A stretch of 64,000 nt of DNA from Lithobates sylvaticus (Eukaryota > Chordata > Amphibia > Anura > Ranidae): the NCBI GenBank assembly GCA_028564925.1, contig CM053031.1, positions 96,864,805 through 96,928,804 of the forward strand, read 5' to 3'. The notes under the pieces are model-generated. The model saw only the letters and a program-made list of their open reading frames with translations. It was not told the origin of the DNA and searched no databases. The position numbers and the translations under genes are program-made. Of the stretch, positions 11,801 to 23,493 are shown piece after piece (position 1 is the stretch's first letter; every line of letters begins with the position of its first letter).

Positions 11801-12999
11801 ACACAATAAAGCTCTGATGAATTTCATGCTGTATTCAAAACCTTTTAGTTCCTTCCTCTGTTCCCTGCTCTCTTTTGCTGATATAGGGGTTGGAGGAAGG
11901 AATAGGTGGCTGAACTATGGTTTTATAAACCACCTCTCCCCAGCCATCCACCTGAATCTTAACATTACAGCCTTCCAAGGCTGTTCATATTCTGGGCTGC
12001 AGAGTTTGTAAAGCAGCACTGCCTGCCAAACTCGCCCATTGATATGAACAGGACCATGGCGCAACTTCCCCACAACTGTATGCAATGTACACAGTTGTGA
12101 CTCTGTAGTGTGGCATTAACAGGGTTAAATCAGGCACTGAGGAGGCGACATAATACCCTTAGCCAGTGAAAGCAAGGGTTTGATCTGGATGTTTTAGAAA
12201 GTTAACATGGCCACTTTAAAGGAAACATGTTAGTGAGAGAATTATGAAAACTGCCATTGTTGATATCCTCTTGAAAATTGTATACGACAGGGTGTCTCTG
12301 GCATTAATACTTTCTGAGATACTGACCCACAAGAAGCATGCAGATCAGAAAAATGAAATTGCAGACAGAGCTACATCTGCTGGCTGGAAATATAAATATG
12401 TTTAGATGAAAAAGAGAAACTATTTTGCATAACCGAATAATGAAAATGTGATTTTGGAAGCAAACAAACATGTGCAAGTCTCTTTAAAAATGATTGCAAT
12501 AATAAGCTCATATCATTTATGTACTGCAAATACCCTATAGTCTCATGTTAGATGAGAACACATTTAAGAACATTTGTTCTGCTTTCAGCACTGGAAACCA
12601 GTGTTCTCGTGGAAGATTCTTCAAGTGCCTTTCCTCAACTTTTACCCTTGTGTATCTAATAGCAGCTAATTTTAAAGCATACACATAGGAGATTTTCCGA
12701 CCCTAGCCAAAGGCTAGAAAGAAACCCTCCATACTAAAATGTGCAAAGCAGTAATATGCTTTAGATACTATACTGTATATACTTAGCACAACACATATTT
12801 TTCTGCCTATTGTCCCTGTTTTCATTGGTATATTCTTATGTCCAAATTATATATATGCTTACATCCAGTGGGTATGCCAATCATATTCTTAAAACAAACG
12901 TGTGCATTCAGAGGTGATGATTCTATACATCGTTACCAAACTGAATTTTCCAAAAATAATGATTTTCTGCTAAGAGTAGCAAATTTTAATGAACCCTTA
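8807..12999. other. Unique non-coding DNA; A/T homopolymers; candidate conserved stretch
   Basis: This long stretch has no recognised repeat except an A-run followed by a T-run at about 8965-8997. The best candidate for functional non-coding DNA is about 9850-10400, which is repeat-free and even in composition. The open frames of up to about 110 codons do not resemble any family I know and lack exon borders. Confidence 0.4.
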
Positions 13000-15900
13000 A
13001 GCATGAGCACAAAAGTTTGGAGATCTCATTATTCCAACTTTTATAAAATTTTCTTAGGTCTGTATCTGTTTAATTGGACTCTACAGACTTGTGTGGGAGT
13101 TTTAAGAACTATTTGGGGAATGGAAAACATGACTTTAGGCTCAGTTCACAAAGCTTTAGCACACGGATAAGGATCTTCATTTTAACCTTGTGAGTGCAAT
13201 TTTCAAATCTCATTGGATTCAGTTAAAAATAACAGTTACTTTTTTAAAAATAAAATCTTTACCCTGGTTTGTGAATTGAGACTATTGTCTCTCTTGGCAT
13301 TGACTTATTATCATATAGGCAGATATTATGACCATGTAAATTTGAGCAGTGAACACCTACAATTCTCTGTAAATAAAACCACACTAATTACAATTAGGAA
13401 GTCTCACTATATATTTTCTTTGCTGTTCCTTTCCCCCAGGTGACAAAGTGCATGTAACACTTTATCCCCTCTGTCTCATTGCTTGACAGTGGCACCCCTT
13501 GCTCCACCACTGTCTGACCACACATCTAGCAAGGAGACAATTATTTTCTTTTCTTTGTTTGATAGCACTTGTTTCAGGCACCAGGTGCTTGCTCAAGACA
13601 AGCACCATGACTAGCTATGCAGAGGTAACAGGCATTTCATTTCTTTCAGTCCTCTGTCACCTCATTGGTCACAAGGATGCAGGTGGCGGGGCCGCACAGC
13701 CTCATTGGTTTCTATGGAGCAAGGGTCCAAACTGCACAGAATCATCAATTGCTAGGACACAGACAGCCAGGTCACATAGCGTTATACCTTTCCATGGTGT
13801 GGGCGACCCAAACCACCTTCACCATAATAACCAGTGACTCAGTACAGCCCGGCCGCCCAGCTGCAATCCATGTTTAATCAACATCAGATCTGTGATGGGG
13901 AAAAATAAAGAAATGTTTACTGTGCAAGATAGAAGAAATTAGAAAACTGAATTGTGCCTGCATCCTAGCAACTAATGAAAAGACAGAGGGACTAGAACAG
14001 GAGAACTGGGTGGGAGCCTGATAGTTAACAATCCCCTCCCCCAGGCATACTGGCTGAACAGGGGGAATTGGCAACTGAGCTCTGAGTGAGCTCAATGTTA
14101 GTAATTCGCACATATCTGACCTCTATCAGGGGAAAAGCAGAGAAGCTAGGAGCAGGGGAAAAAAAGAGGGTATTGTCTTCAAATTTTAATATTGATTTTT
14201 TTTAGAAAGTCTAAATTTATGGACCTGCGTTTAATTTTTTTAATGCTCCTAAAAGTACCTATCTGAACAAATTTCAGCTTATTACTATTGTGAGAAGCAA
14301 AATATCAGACAAGTTTTCTGCCAAAAAGAAATTGCACTTTTATTTATTCATCTTGGCAGTCTGGCACCATGTCACCTCTGATTTATCTTGGCCAATAATA
14401 TTTGATGTCACATCTTATTCATTACCTGGCCTGGCTTGATTTAGGCATCTAGGTGGGTTAAACAAAGCAGCATAGAGCTGACTGAAGGAGAAAAGTTAAA
14501 GTAATATATACAGTATGTAAACTTTGCCATTTTCAGTATATCTATCTATCTGCTGGCTTGATCGTTGTCATACACAGATAGCATATATGAATAATGATAA
14601 ATTGCATTCGAAGAAAAGGCTAAATAATAAACCAACATATATATGTTTCCTACCCTTTTCTCCCCATGGCCCTGCATACATTTTGTAGAAAATTTCAACA
14701 CTCCAGCACCTTTGTGTGATGCGGAGGGTCAACACTGGGGATAAATTCCATAGAGCAGTGATAACATCTGCCAGCCTCCATTGCTCTATGCCCTTGTTCG
14801 TGGGGAGAGAGTTGCCTTCCACACCAGAAGGAATTAGTGCCGGAGCTTTGTAGTCAAGTATCTACATACTGTACTGTAAATAAACTCTGAAAAAAGGTAT
14901 TTACATTATGCTATATTTTAAAATGTATGCAGGACCATGGAGAACAAATTTTGTTTTTTTACTTGGCCTTTTCTTCTATTTTAACAGGAATGTGTGGTGG
15001 TTGTGTACATATTTTCTTTATTTCTTTATTATGGACAGAATGTGTTTAAAATATATTTTAAACAAGTAATAGGAAATATTGCGTACTATTATGCTGTTGT
15101 CTATCCATCCAGAAGGTATGCTTCTTTTCACAACATTTGCATGATAACATTTTAGCTGTGCAGAAAGAACCAGGTGATAGCACGACTCAATTGATAATCA
15201 CAGGTTTCTCTCAGGCAAATGGAGCTGCAGAGCTTTGCTGAAGCTCCCTATGCTTTGGTTACGCTTTGTCTAGCCCATGCCACCATCTTTGTGGCAGTTT
15301 GACAATACAGTTATCTAAACCTTCATGGCAGGAAGCTACATTTTTTAAAATTTTGTAATTAATGGGAATCAGTCAGAAATATTGTAATTAAAGGGAACCT
15401 GTCGGAATGGCCATTACTTGTCTCACATGAGGCTCACTGCCAATACCATTTCCTAGGTTCATACTATCGTCATAATTTACATGCATTCCCAGACCAGTTG
15501 CCATTTATTCCTAATGGCACCCCCACGCATCAGAAAACATGGTGCATTTTCAGGTGCAAACTCCATTTAAAAAAATGGGTCTGGGAGTCTTCCCTGCGGG
15601 AATGGGCTGCTGTGCCTGTGCAATTGTGATTCGCACACATATGAACTTAGACTACTGGAATAGGTGTTGTTCAGGGGCAAAAAGTTACTTTCCGTCACCG
15701 GTGTGTTTTGTCTCAGAACTAGCACTGCTTCCACGAGTCAGGTAGTGACAGCTTTCAGAGCTTAAAGGAAGCCTCTCTTTTGACAGTTATAAGCTATCCT
15801 TTTAAACAACAAAGGAACCCGATGGGCATAGTATAATACCATGCAAGTTTACTGGTGGTTTTATCCTAACTAAAAAAAAGTTCTCCTTACTGAATATACT

Positions 15901-16107
15901 ATAACAAACGTAAACATGCTACCTTCATTGAAAGACACATGTCAATGTGATCAATACTGTAGATCCAGATATGCTTTTCTTGTAAAAGCCAAGCTTTTCC
16001 CCACCACCTAGCTTCCTGATCTTCTCTATTGGTCAATAAGTCAATGCATCACAAAAAAAGATCCAATTGAGAGACCTAAGAGGGCAGGAAGGGACAGAGA
16101 ACCAATC
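13000..16107. other. Unclassified non-coding DNA
   Basis: No gene was recognised. A 112-codon open frame at 13499-13837 has no domain, signal or family resemblance. The words TTAAAGGGAACCTGTC at about 15389 and TTAAAGGAAGCCTC at about 15760 look like ends of TTAA elements, but they point the same way and do not bracket one element. Confidence 0.4.
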
Positions 16108-16527
16108 TAAAAGCAGAGTTCCAACCAAAAAGGGAACTTCAGGTTTAAGGACTCTTCATACCCTTACATGACACATTTGGCATGTAATTTTTTTTGACAG
16201 GTACCCAGCTTCCACTTCTGCTCCGACTGCCTAGGCGACTCGAAGTACTCCCCTCCTTCCCTGCAATCTTCTGGGACACGTCACAGGTCCCAGAAGATTG
16301 CCCTGCCATTGAGGAGGCGCAGCACGACTCGCGCCTGCGCAGTGCGCACCCAGCTCTGGAGCTGCCCACACTTATGATGTTGCCGCGGGGGAGAAAGCCA
16401 AGGGTTTGGGTGGCCGCATCGCTGGATTGTAGAACAGATGAGTGTGTGTTTATTAAAAGTCAGCAGCTATACTTTTTGTAGCTGCTGACTTGTAATGAAC
16501 ACAAAAACGACTGGAACTCCACTTTAA
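16108..16527. mobile_element. TTAA-type MITE, first of a chain of three
   Basis: The left end AAAGCAGAGTTCCAACC and the right end (other strand) TTAAAGTGGAGTTCCAGTCG are versions of one terminal sequence. The right TTAA (16524-16527) is intact and the left one has decayed to CTAA. The interior has a short hairpin AGTCAGCAGCT..AGCTGCTGACT at 16458-16490 and a GC-rich block. Its right TTAA is also the left TTAA of the next element. Confidence 0.65.
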
Positions 16528-16997
16528 AGTAATTCTAAACTCTCTTTTTTGCTAAAACTTTAAACATATCAGTACTTACCTGCTTTGTGCAATGCTTTTG
16601 CACAGAGCTGCCCTGATCCTCTTTTTTGGAGTCCCCCGCCTATAGCTCCTCCTCTTCAGCGGGTGCCCCCACGGAAATCCACTTTCCCTGGGGGCACTCA
16701 GGCATGCTCGCTCCTGAGTCCCGCTGCTGCATCCATTGGCATAGACAGCGGAACTCGGCCCCACCCCTACTCCCATGTCACAGCTGATTGACAGGAGTGG
16801 GAGCCAAAAGCTTCCGCTGCAATCAATCCAATGAGGAGCAAGACAGCAGCTAGAGCCACTGTGCTAGTGCACATTGCTGGATCTGGCTTGGGTAAGTAAA
16901 AGGGGGACTAAGGGGGAGCTGCAGCACAGAAGGTTTTTCACCCTAATGCATAGAATGCAATAAGGTGAAAAACCTTTAGGCTTTAGAACCACTTTAA
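16524..16997. mobile_element. TTAA-type MITE, second of a chain of three
   Basis: The ends are TTAAAGTAATTCTAAACTC and, on the other strand, TTAAAGTGGTTCTAAAGCC, with TTAA at both edges. The interior carries the ATTTGCACAGAGC-type hairpin shared with the 8146, 21639, 41831 and 43096 copies. The element shares its left TTAA with the element before it and its right TTAA with the element after it. No coding capacity. Confidence 0.7.
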
Positions 16998-17948
16998 GCA
17001 CTTACCAATCAGCGCACGAAGATGTAAGTCAGCACAATAGCATGGCTGCGCAAATGGATGTACCTGTATGTCCCCTTTAAATCGTGGGCTAGTGGGTGCG
17101 TGTGGGCTCGTGGGTCCCACAGACTCAATGTCCGCCGGTGGCCCATGGTCCACCGGAGAGGCAGAACGGGGAGATGCCTATGTAAACAAGGCATTTCCCT
17201 GTTCTGCATAGCAACATGACAGGGATCTACTGCTCCCAGTGATCTCTGTCATGTTCTAGTGAGCCCATCCCCCTACAGTTAGAACATGCTGAGGTAACAC
17301 AGTTAACCCCTTGATCGCCCCCTAGTGTTTAACTCCTTCCCTGCCAGTGTCATTTACACAGTAATCACTGCATTTTTATAGCACTTATCGCTGTATAAAT
17401 GTCACTGGTCCCAAAATAGTGTCAAAAGTGTCCGATGTGTCCGCTGCAATGTCGCAGTCATGATAAAAATCGCAGATCGCCGTCATTACTACAAAAAAAA
17501 AAAAATTATAATAAAAATGCCATATATCTATCCCCTATTTTGTAGACACTATAACTTTCGCACAAACCAATCAATATACGCTTATTGCGATATTTTTTTC
17601 CCCAAAAATATGTAAAAGAATACATATCGGCCTAAACTGAGGAAGAGTGTTTTTTTATATATTTTTTGGGGGATATTTATTATAGCAAAAAGTAAAAAAT
17701 ATAGCTTTTTTTTTTCAAAATTTTCACTCTTTTTTTGTTTATAGCTCAAAAAATAAACACTGCAGAGGTGATCAAATACCACCAAAAGAAAGCTCTATTT
17801 GTGGGGAAAAAAGGACGTCAATTTTGTTTTTGTTTGGGTGCAACGTCGCACGACCGTCAGTTAGGTCAGTTAAAGCGACGCAGTGCAGTATCGTAAAAAG
17901 TGCTCTGGTCAGGAAGGGGGTAAATCCTTCCAGGGCTGAAGTGGTTAA
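16994..17948. mobile_element. TTAACC-family repeat, third of a chain of three
   Basis: The unit runs from TTAAGCACTTACC to GGGCTGAAGTGGTTAA and belongs to the family whose ends read TTAACCACTT. Other copies: 31370-32234, 37020-37853 and 52846-53469, with pieces at 42760-42899. Shared landmarks are GGCAGAACGGGGA, CTCCTTCCCTGCCAGTGTCA-like text, and AAGAAAGCTCTATTTGTGGG near the right end. The frames on either strand are shadows. Non-autonomous; the enzyme that moved it is not encoded here. Confidence 0.7.
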
Positions 17949-18387
17949 CCTTTACAGGAAAAGTCAAGATTGCCAACCATTTAGAGCTGCCTATATCACT
18001 GCATCCAGTAATTGTTTTAACATTGTTTTCTCTACGCACAACATTTTTTATAAAATGCTCTGTTTAATTGGCCCAGATTTAAGACATATTTACTTTAATG
18101 TAGTAGGATAGGATTCAAGTCCATCTTTTCTGACTATGTTTCAGGTTACATCCACATTTAGGATGTAACATGAAACCTGGTTAGAGTCTGCAACCCCCCA
18201 CCCCCAAACCCTGCCTCCTTAAAGAACTGGGGAAGGGGTTCTCTCCCCTGGCTTCTGTCATTTGAACTTAAGATGTGTGATCAGAGATTTCTAAATGCAA
18301 AAAACTAAAAGTCCCATCTTCCACCAAAGCAGAGGAACATATTATTCTCAATAAAGTACAAGTGTGGTGATGTTTACAATAGAGATT
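17949..18387. other. Non-coding DNA with a short hairpin
   Basis: Mostly unique. An imperfect hairpin lies at 18139-18181, pairing GTTTCAGGTTACATCC with GGATGTAACATGAAACC around an eight-base loop. No gene was recognised. Confidence 0.45.
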
Positions 18388-18845
18388 AGACGCAGAGGCG
18401 GCCCATCCATTAAGGGCGCATGGGGGCCACCTCCCCTATCCATCGCCCTCGCCACCCCCTAGTCATGCGTCTGGCCCCTTTCAGGACACTGGACACATGG
18501 ATTCCAATGCGGGGTGGGTGTTTTCTTGAAGCACCCAATTAGAGCCAGAGGCTCTAATAGGCTTCAAAATAGGATGGGCTTGGGGCGCAGAGAATTGTGC
18601 TACAAGCCCACCCAGGTCTGTGACACTAGCAAAAAAGTATTTGCTAGTCTTCCTCATTTTTCTCCCGGCCAATCAGGAAGCCCCTATTGGCCAGGGAGTC
18701 TTGGGACTCCCTGGCCAGTCGTGTCTCAGGACACACTGCCTGCATTTATTCAGCTGGAAGGAGAATGTCTCCTGCGTGTTCACTGGTACGGCCCAGCTCT
18801 TCCTTTTACCTGCCTCCTCAAGGTACAAAAATATTAAGAGTGTGG
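18388..18845. mobile_element. Probable hAT-like element, right end unclear
   Basis: The left end reads CAGAGGCGGCCCATCCATTA, which resembles the CAGRGGCGG termini of hAT-type DNA transposons. The interior has a small hairpin (AGAGCC..GGCTCT near 18541-18561). I could not find the complementary right end or an 8-bp target duplication, so the copy may be truncated. No transposase frame was recognised. Confidence 0.4.
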
Positions 18846-19560
18846 GACTTTAAATGAGGCGGACTCGAACACAAATATAGAAGTAGGAAATGGTAGTTTT
18901 AATGTACATAAATGTCAAATTACACAACGTTATGTGTGTCAAACAATCACTCAATGCATGTACAAACATCTTAGAGAATACATAGTATACATATCAATGG
19001 GGTATGAAAAACATCATTGCCATAATAGGGGAACAATTTAGCATAATTAGTAAATGCAACTAATAATGTACAGTAAAAAAGGTAAGGATAGAAGTATGAG
19101 GGAGAGTGTCCTCACAAGCGCGACGCGTTTCGTCGGTTAACCGACTCATCAGGAGCAAATAAAGAATGTCTGTAAATAATGATGAAAAATACTCAAAAGA
19201 TGGGTATGGGAAATAACCCATAATGTAGAAAATATATATAAAAATATATGTATAAAAGAACAAAAAGACAAAAATTTCTAGAGTCCACAAACTTACATCC
19301 CATTGGAACACTGGACTTCAACAATCCCAATATGCAGGGGTCACCACATCAAGCCTCACCCAGAGCTGAGGTATGCAAGTCCGCCCATAGACAACAGGCC
19401 CACATCGGAGAGTCCCCAGCCAAGCATCAAAATAGTGTATTGAGTATTATGCCTGTATTGGCAAAAATCTGTAAAGTATTTAAGAAGTATTTAAGAAATC
19501 TTATTATAATGATACATCTGGCAGTACTGTCAGGCTCAAGAAAGTAAATAGTGAAGATGC
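18846..19560 (-). mobile_element. Hammerhead-bearing element, minus strand
   Basis: This non-coding block surrounds a well-formed hammerhead ribozyme read on the minus strand at 19106-19156. Hammerheads with this minimal stem III are known from Penelope-like retroelements and small retrozymes. I saw no reverse transcriptase or GIY-YIG frame nearby, so this is at most an element end or a non-autonomous copy. Its borders are estimates. Confidence 0.45.
19106..19156 (-). ncRNA. Type I hammerhead ribozyme, complete core
   Basis: Read on the minus strand, all parts of the hammerhead core are present in order. CUGAUGA lies at 19152-19146. Stem II is GUCGG-UUAA-CCGAC, five perfect pairs at 19145-19132. 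GAAA follows (19131-19128), then CGCGU, then C17 at 19122, after which cleavage would occur. Stem III is reduced to A-U and C-G, or can form between two molecules because ACGCGU is its own complement. Stem I pairs G-C, has a C/U mismatch, then G-C and C-G. Self-cleavage of such motifs is established for the family; activity here is inferred, and the weak stem I is the main doubt. Confidence 0.8.
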
Positions 19561-21638
19561 ATGGAAAGGTAAGGCAACCTCACAGGTGACCACCGCTGGG
19601 CGGGGGGGTTAACACGATCGCCGCCGTCTGTGTCACCCGACGGGGATGTTGCTGTTTTGAATGACCCGTCGTCCGTCTCCCGCACGGGGGGGGGGGGGTT
19701 GTGAGTGTTGGTTGGGCCCCTCCCCCAAAAATAGTGAGCACCAGCCGTCACTGATTAGAAGGCTGACAGGCATGCAGAGGAGATAAACTGCTAAAAATTA
19801 AGATAATATGGTTTCTGCTGTGTAGTGATATAATATATATCGTTGGTAGATGATTAGTAGTTATTGATAAGTATTGTTCCGCAGCAACCCAATTCTTCCT
19901 GAGAGAGAGGCTTTATTGACTTCCAAAACAAAACAAAGTCTTGCAACAGATGATAGTAATCGAACAGAGTATAATTACGACAGTGCTAGTCAATATCTAG
20001 AGCCCCATGTTTCCATGTAACCTTGGTGCCTTCATAACCACACACCCTCCTCAGACAGAATAGACTGAACGCAAGGTTATATTCAGCTGCAGTCATAAAC
20101 TGCCCTAATTTGCATTCTTGCATATTAACATCAACAAGTATGCGCAATTAGATTAACAGATACCACCTTACTTGTATGTAATCCCCAATCTATATTCTTG
20201 CATATTAACATTAACATAGCCCAGAGTCACTATCTGTTCCCTTTGATATGTGGAGTAATTGTTTGGCCACTTCCCCTTTGAGCAACAAGTCCCCTTTGAT
20301 ATGTGTAATTAAGTTAACAGATAACATTGTCAACTGAAATCTGGCCTGATCAATCTTGTACTGAATGTGTACATATATATAATAATATAAAATCCCACAT
20401 AAATCGGCCAACACATTACAACATGCTGTACATTTTATCAATGAATTACACTACTGTGCCTGCAGCTACAGAGGCTTGTGAGGGTTAGTCTTAAAGCATA
20501 TTAACTGCTTGTTATAAATATTTTATGCATACCTTAAAACAGTTTAAATCATCTATTTTTCTACATTACTGCTTCCAGCGTTAAACACCTGGAATGTATA
20601 TAAAGATCACAAGCTTTGAAATACAACTCCCAATGTATTTAGTTGATGGGCCTGCATCGAGTAAAAATAGCTTATATACTAGTGATCAGAAGCCAAATAC
20701 AATGTGGAAAGTTTAAAAGCAATTCAATAGTCTAATATTTTTCTTCTAACTTTTCTTTCTGCTGGAAAAGGTATTTTGTAAAGTTCACTGAGCTAGAATT
20801 TAATTTTAAATATAATGTATACATAAGCCTCTTATGCATTTTGCAGCAGTGTGCCAAATTATACTACTACAACTTGTTTTATGTGCTAGCATTGAGATTT
20901 AAGAGGGCAAACCTTCTATAAAACAAAGCATTTCAAATGATTTTGACCTTAAAATATCACAGTGACTTTGAAAACTTTGAAATTAAAATAACACCTCCAA
21001 TTCAGAAATGAGATGGGAAAATGCAAACAAAAGAAAGTTGTCAGGCACCCAAGAATTATAAATTGGAAATGCTTAAAATAATGAAATGCAGGCATATTAT
21101 ATTTGACCAAAATGAATGCACAACCTATCATGATGAAAGCTCAAACAATGATTATTCCAGTATAACACAATGTGCCTAGACGGCTTGTCACATTGGTGTC
21201 GGCCTTATCTAGTGCTTTGCCACGGTGATTTAGATATGGTTTTGGAGTGGCTTCCAGGTTAGCAATCAAATCTAATGAGTGGGGAAATACAAAATGTATT
21301 AATTAAACCATGAACTTGTGAATGCTCTGAAAAATGTGCGTGTATTGCAAATAGAATACCTTCACCTGAAATATTTTCTATTGTGATTTACACTCATTCT
21401 TTCTGGGTTTTGACAGTGTCTGTAAGGCTTCTGATGATAAAGCAGAGATTAATAGAAATAACATAAACCATAGAGTTACAGCTTTATAGCTGGCAATGTA
21501 GAAATCTCCTTGCGCTTAATTGGAGTTGTGAACCGAGACTTAGTCAGAAATGTGATCAATAAACGCTTAAACAATTAACACTTCGATTCCTATATTTTTT
21601 TTTGGCCACGTGTAGGGTTAGTATATACCTGCAAACCC
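19561..21638. other. Non-coding DNA with a GC-rich patch and an unclassified block
   Basis: A GC-rich patch with long G runs lies at 19590-19745. From about 19860 to 20440 the sequence repeats TTCTTGCATATTAACAT (near 20116 and 20193) and CCCTTTGATATGTG (near 20239 and 20292), which suggests an old repeat that I cannot name. From 20590 to 21600 the DNA is unique and AT-rich, with no exon recognised. Confidence 0.4.
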
Positions 21639-22480
21639 TTAATTTGTTATTTTTTTTTATTATTAATAACAATCATGTTATATTTACCTGCTCTGTGCAA
21701 TGGTTTTACACAGCGCAGCTCTGATCCTCCTCTTCTTATGTTCCTCACTGGTGCTCATGGCTCCTTTCCCCCTCTGAGTGTCCATCATTGCAAGCCGCTT
21801 GCTCTGGGGGCACTCTTATGGACTCACTCCCAAGCTGGTTCTTGACTCGACTCCTTTTTTCCATTTTTCTTTGCAAAATAGCTCAAAATAGCTGGTTAAT
21901 CCCCCCTCGGCTCCTTCCTCACTGGCTTTGATTGACAGCAGCGGGAGCCAATATCTCTGAGTGTCTGAAACCACGAATCAGACTGAGACAGAAGTACAGT
22001 TAAATCACACTTGTTTAATAATAATAAAAAAAGGTAAACAGAGTAAACATAGTCAAAACATAGCCAGAGTTCAGGAACCGGAACAGATAGTCAGACAAGC
22101 CAAAACGTCAGGGAGCCAGAGAGGAGCGTAGAAGAACAGCAAGCAGGATCTGGAGCCAGAAGGAATGTCAGCCAAGCAAGTCTTTAACAGGAACACAGGA
22201 TAGCGTTTGTAGAGATGTGGCAAAGGCAGAGATCATCTGGACTGGACGGCTTAAGTAGGCAGGACTGATAAGCAGGATATCATCAACAGGTGAGTCACTG
22301 TATAGAGATAGGATCTGGCAATTAGCCGACAGCTGAGTAGCCAGCTTAGAGAGGAAAGGGCTGAGCCCAGCCCTGACACTGAGCCTACGAGGGGGAGAGA
22401 GCCACAAGAGCTACTGCTGTCATGCACATCGCTGAATCAAGATTGGGCTCAGGTAAGTATGGTGGGGGGAGCCACTTTAA
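21639..22480. mobile_element. TTAA-type MITE interrupted by a solo LTR
   Basis: This is a copy of the GCTCTGTGCA hairpin family, with ATATTTACCTGCTCTGTGCA on the left and GGGCTCAGGTAAGTATGG on the right. The right TTAA is 22477-22480 and the left is probably 21639-21642. Between the two halves sits a 417-bp solo LTR (21962-22378). Removing it rejoins the family sequence, so the MITE is the older of the two. Confidence 0.65.
21962..22378. mobile_element. Solo LTR (fossil) with 5-bp target duplication
   Basis: The block starts TGTCTGAAACC and ends CCCTGACA, the TG..CA form of LTRs, and is flanked on each side by CTGAG. No internal region is present, so this is a solo LTR, left by recombination between the two LTRs of an element. 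The family is not certain; a Ty3-like origin would fit a 5-bp duplication. The exact duplication suggests it is not very old. Confidence 0.65.
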
Positions 22481-22699
22481 ACATCAAACACTACATTTAC
22501 ATCCATCACAATTGCTTTACAAACCAATGTCAAACCAAGAATGTCTGTGTATGGCTTTCTTATCAGACATCAATTGCCTACAAGTGCATCCTCACTTGAC
22601 ATGTATGTGCAAAGCTTTGACCAATTGCGCTATCCCTTTTGGCTTACTACAGGAACATAAGGGTTGTTTCTGAGCTCCACTAATCCCCATTGTGCGTCG
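22481..22699. other. Non-coding DNA between elements
   Basis: No repeat family or gene was recognised in this short interval. Confidence 0.4.
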
Positions 22700-22886
22700 A
22701 AATTGTGTACACACGATTTCCGACAACGGCTTTTGTTGTCGGAAAATTTGAGAACCAGATCTCAAATTTTGTGTGATGGAAATTCCTATGGAAAATGTGT
22801 GATGGAACCTACACACGGTCGGAATTTCCGACAACAATGTCCTTTCACACATTTTCCATCAGAAAATCCTATCGTGTGTACAACAG
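22700..22886. mobile_element. Fragment of the GGTCGGA inverted-repeat family
   Basis: Words shared with the fuller copy at 23494-23998 are ACACACGGTCGGAATTTCCG and TCCGACAACAATGTCC. Two hairpins are visible: CCGACAACGGC..TTGTTGTCGG and ATTTGAGA..TCTCAAAT. The ends are diverged. It encodes nothing. Confidence 0.55.
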
Positions 22887-23493
22887 GGCATTACACTTTT
22901 GCCCTTCCTATCCATAACTATCTGTCTAGAACATAAGAAATTACCATTTATTGTGGCCCCTTTACTGTAGGTATGATAGACTTTCTATCTACAAAGATAG
23001 AGTACATAGTGACAGATGGTCCACTATTATAGTGGGACGTGTAGGAGCCTTGCCATAGGCCATGAGTTGCAAAACGATACTGCAACCATTTTTGTTAAAA
23101 TTCTTGCAAATGGATCACCCAGAGGGGATTGTTTTGTTTCTTTCAACAAAAGTGGAGTTCTTCTTCAAACTATGCAAAAGGAAGATGGAGAATGATAACC
23201 TGGGACAGAAGTTGTAACAATGAAGCACCCTACATTCTGCCTCCTATCATTTTACTATGGTCTAAGGAGAGAAAATATACCTAAACAAATTGCAGGATGA
23301 TCCCTCCCCCCCCCAAATAAAAAAGTTTGAGTATATATTTCGGTTTTTCAGCCTTAAGCCATCTCGCCCTCTTTAGCAAATAATCTTTCTAAGTCTTCAT
23401 TAATACCGTAGTGGCAAAAAAGTAGCTGCAAGCTTGTTGCTTCTAAATGACTTGCATTGTGTCAGGTGCTGTTACTTGACAGCACCATCTAGA
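22887..23493. other. Unclassified non-coding DNA
   Basis: No gene or known repeat was recognised. A C-run occurs near 23307-23315. Confidence 0.4.
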
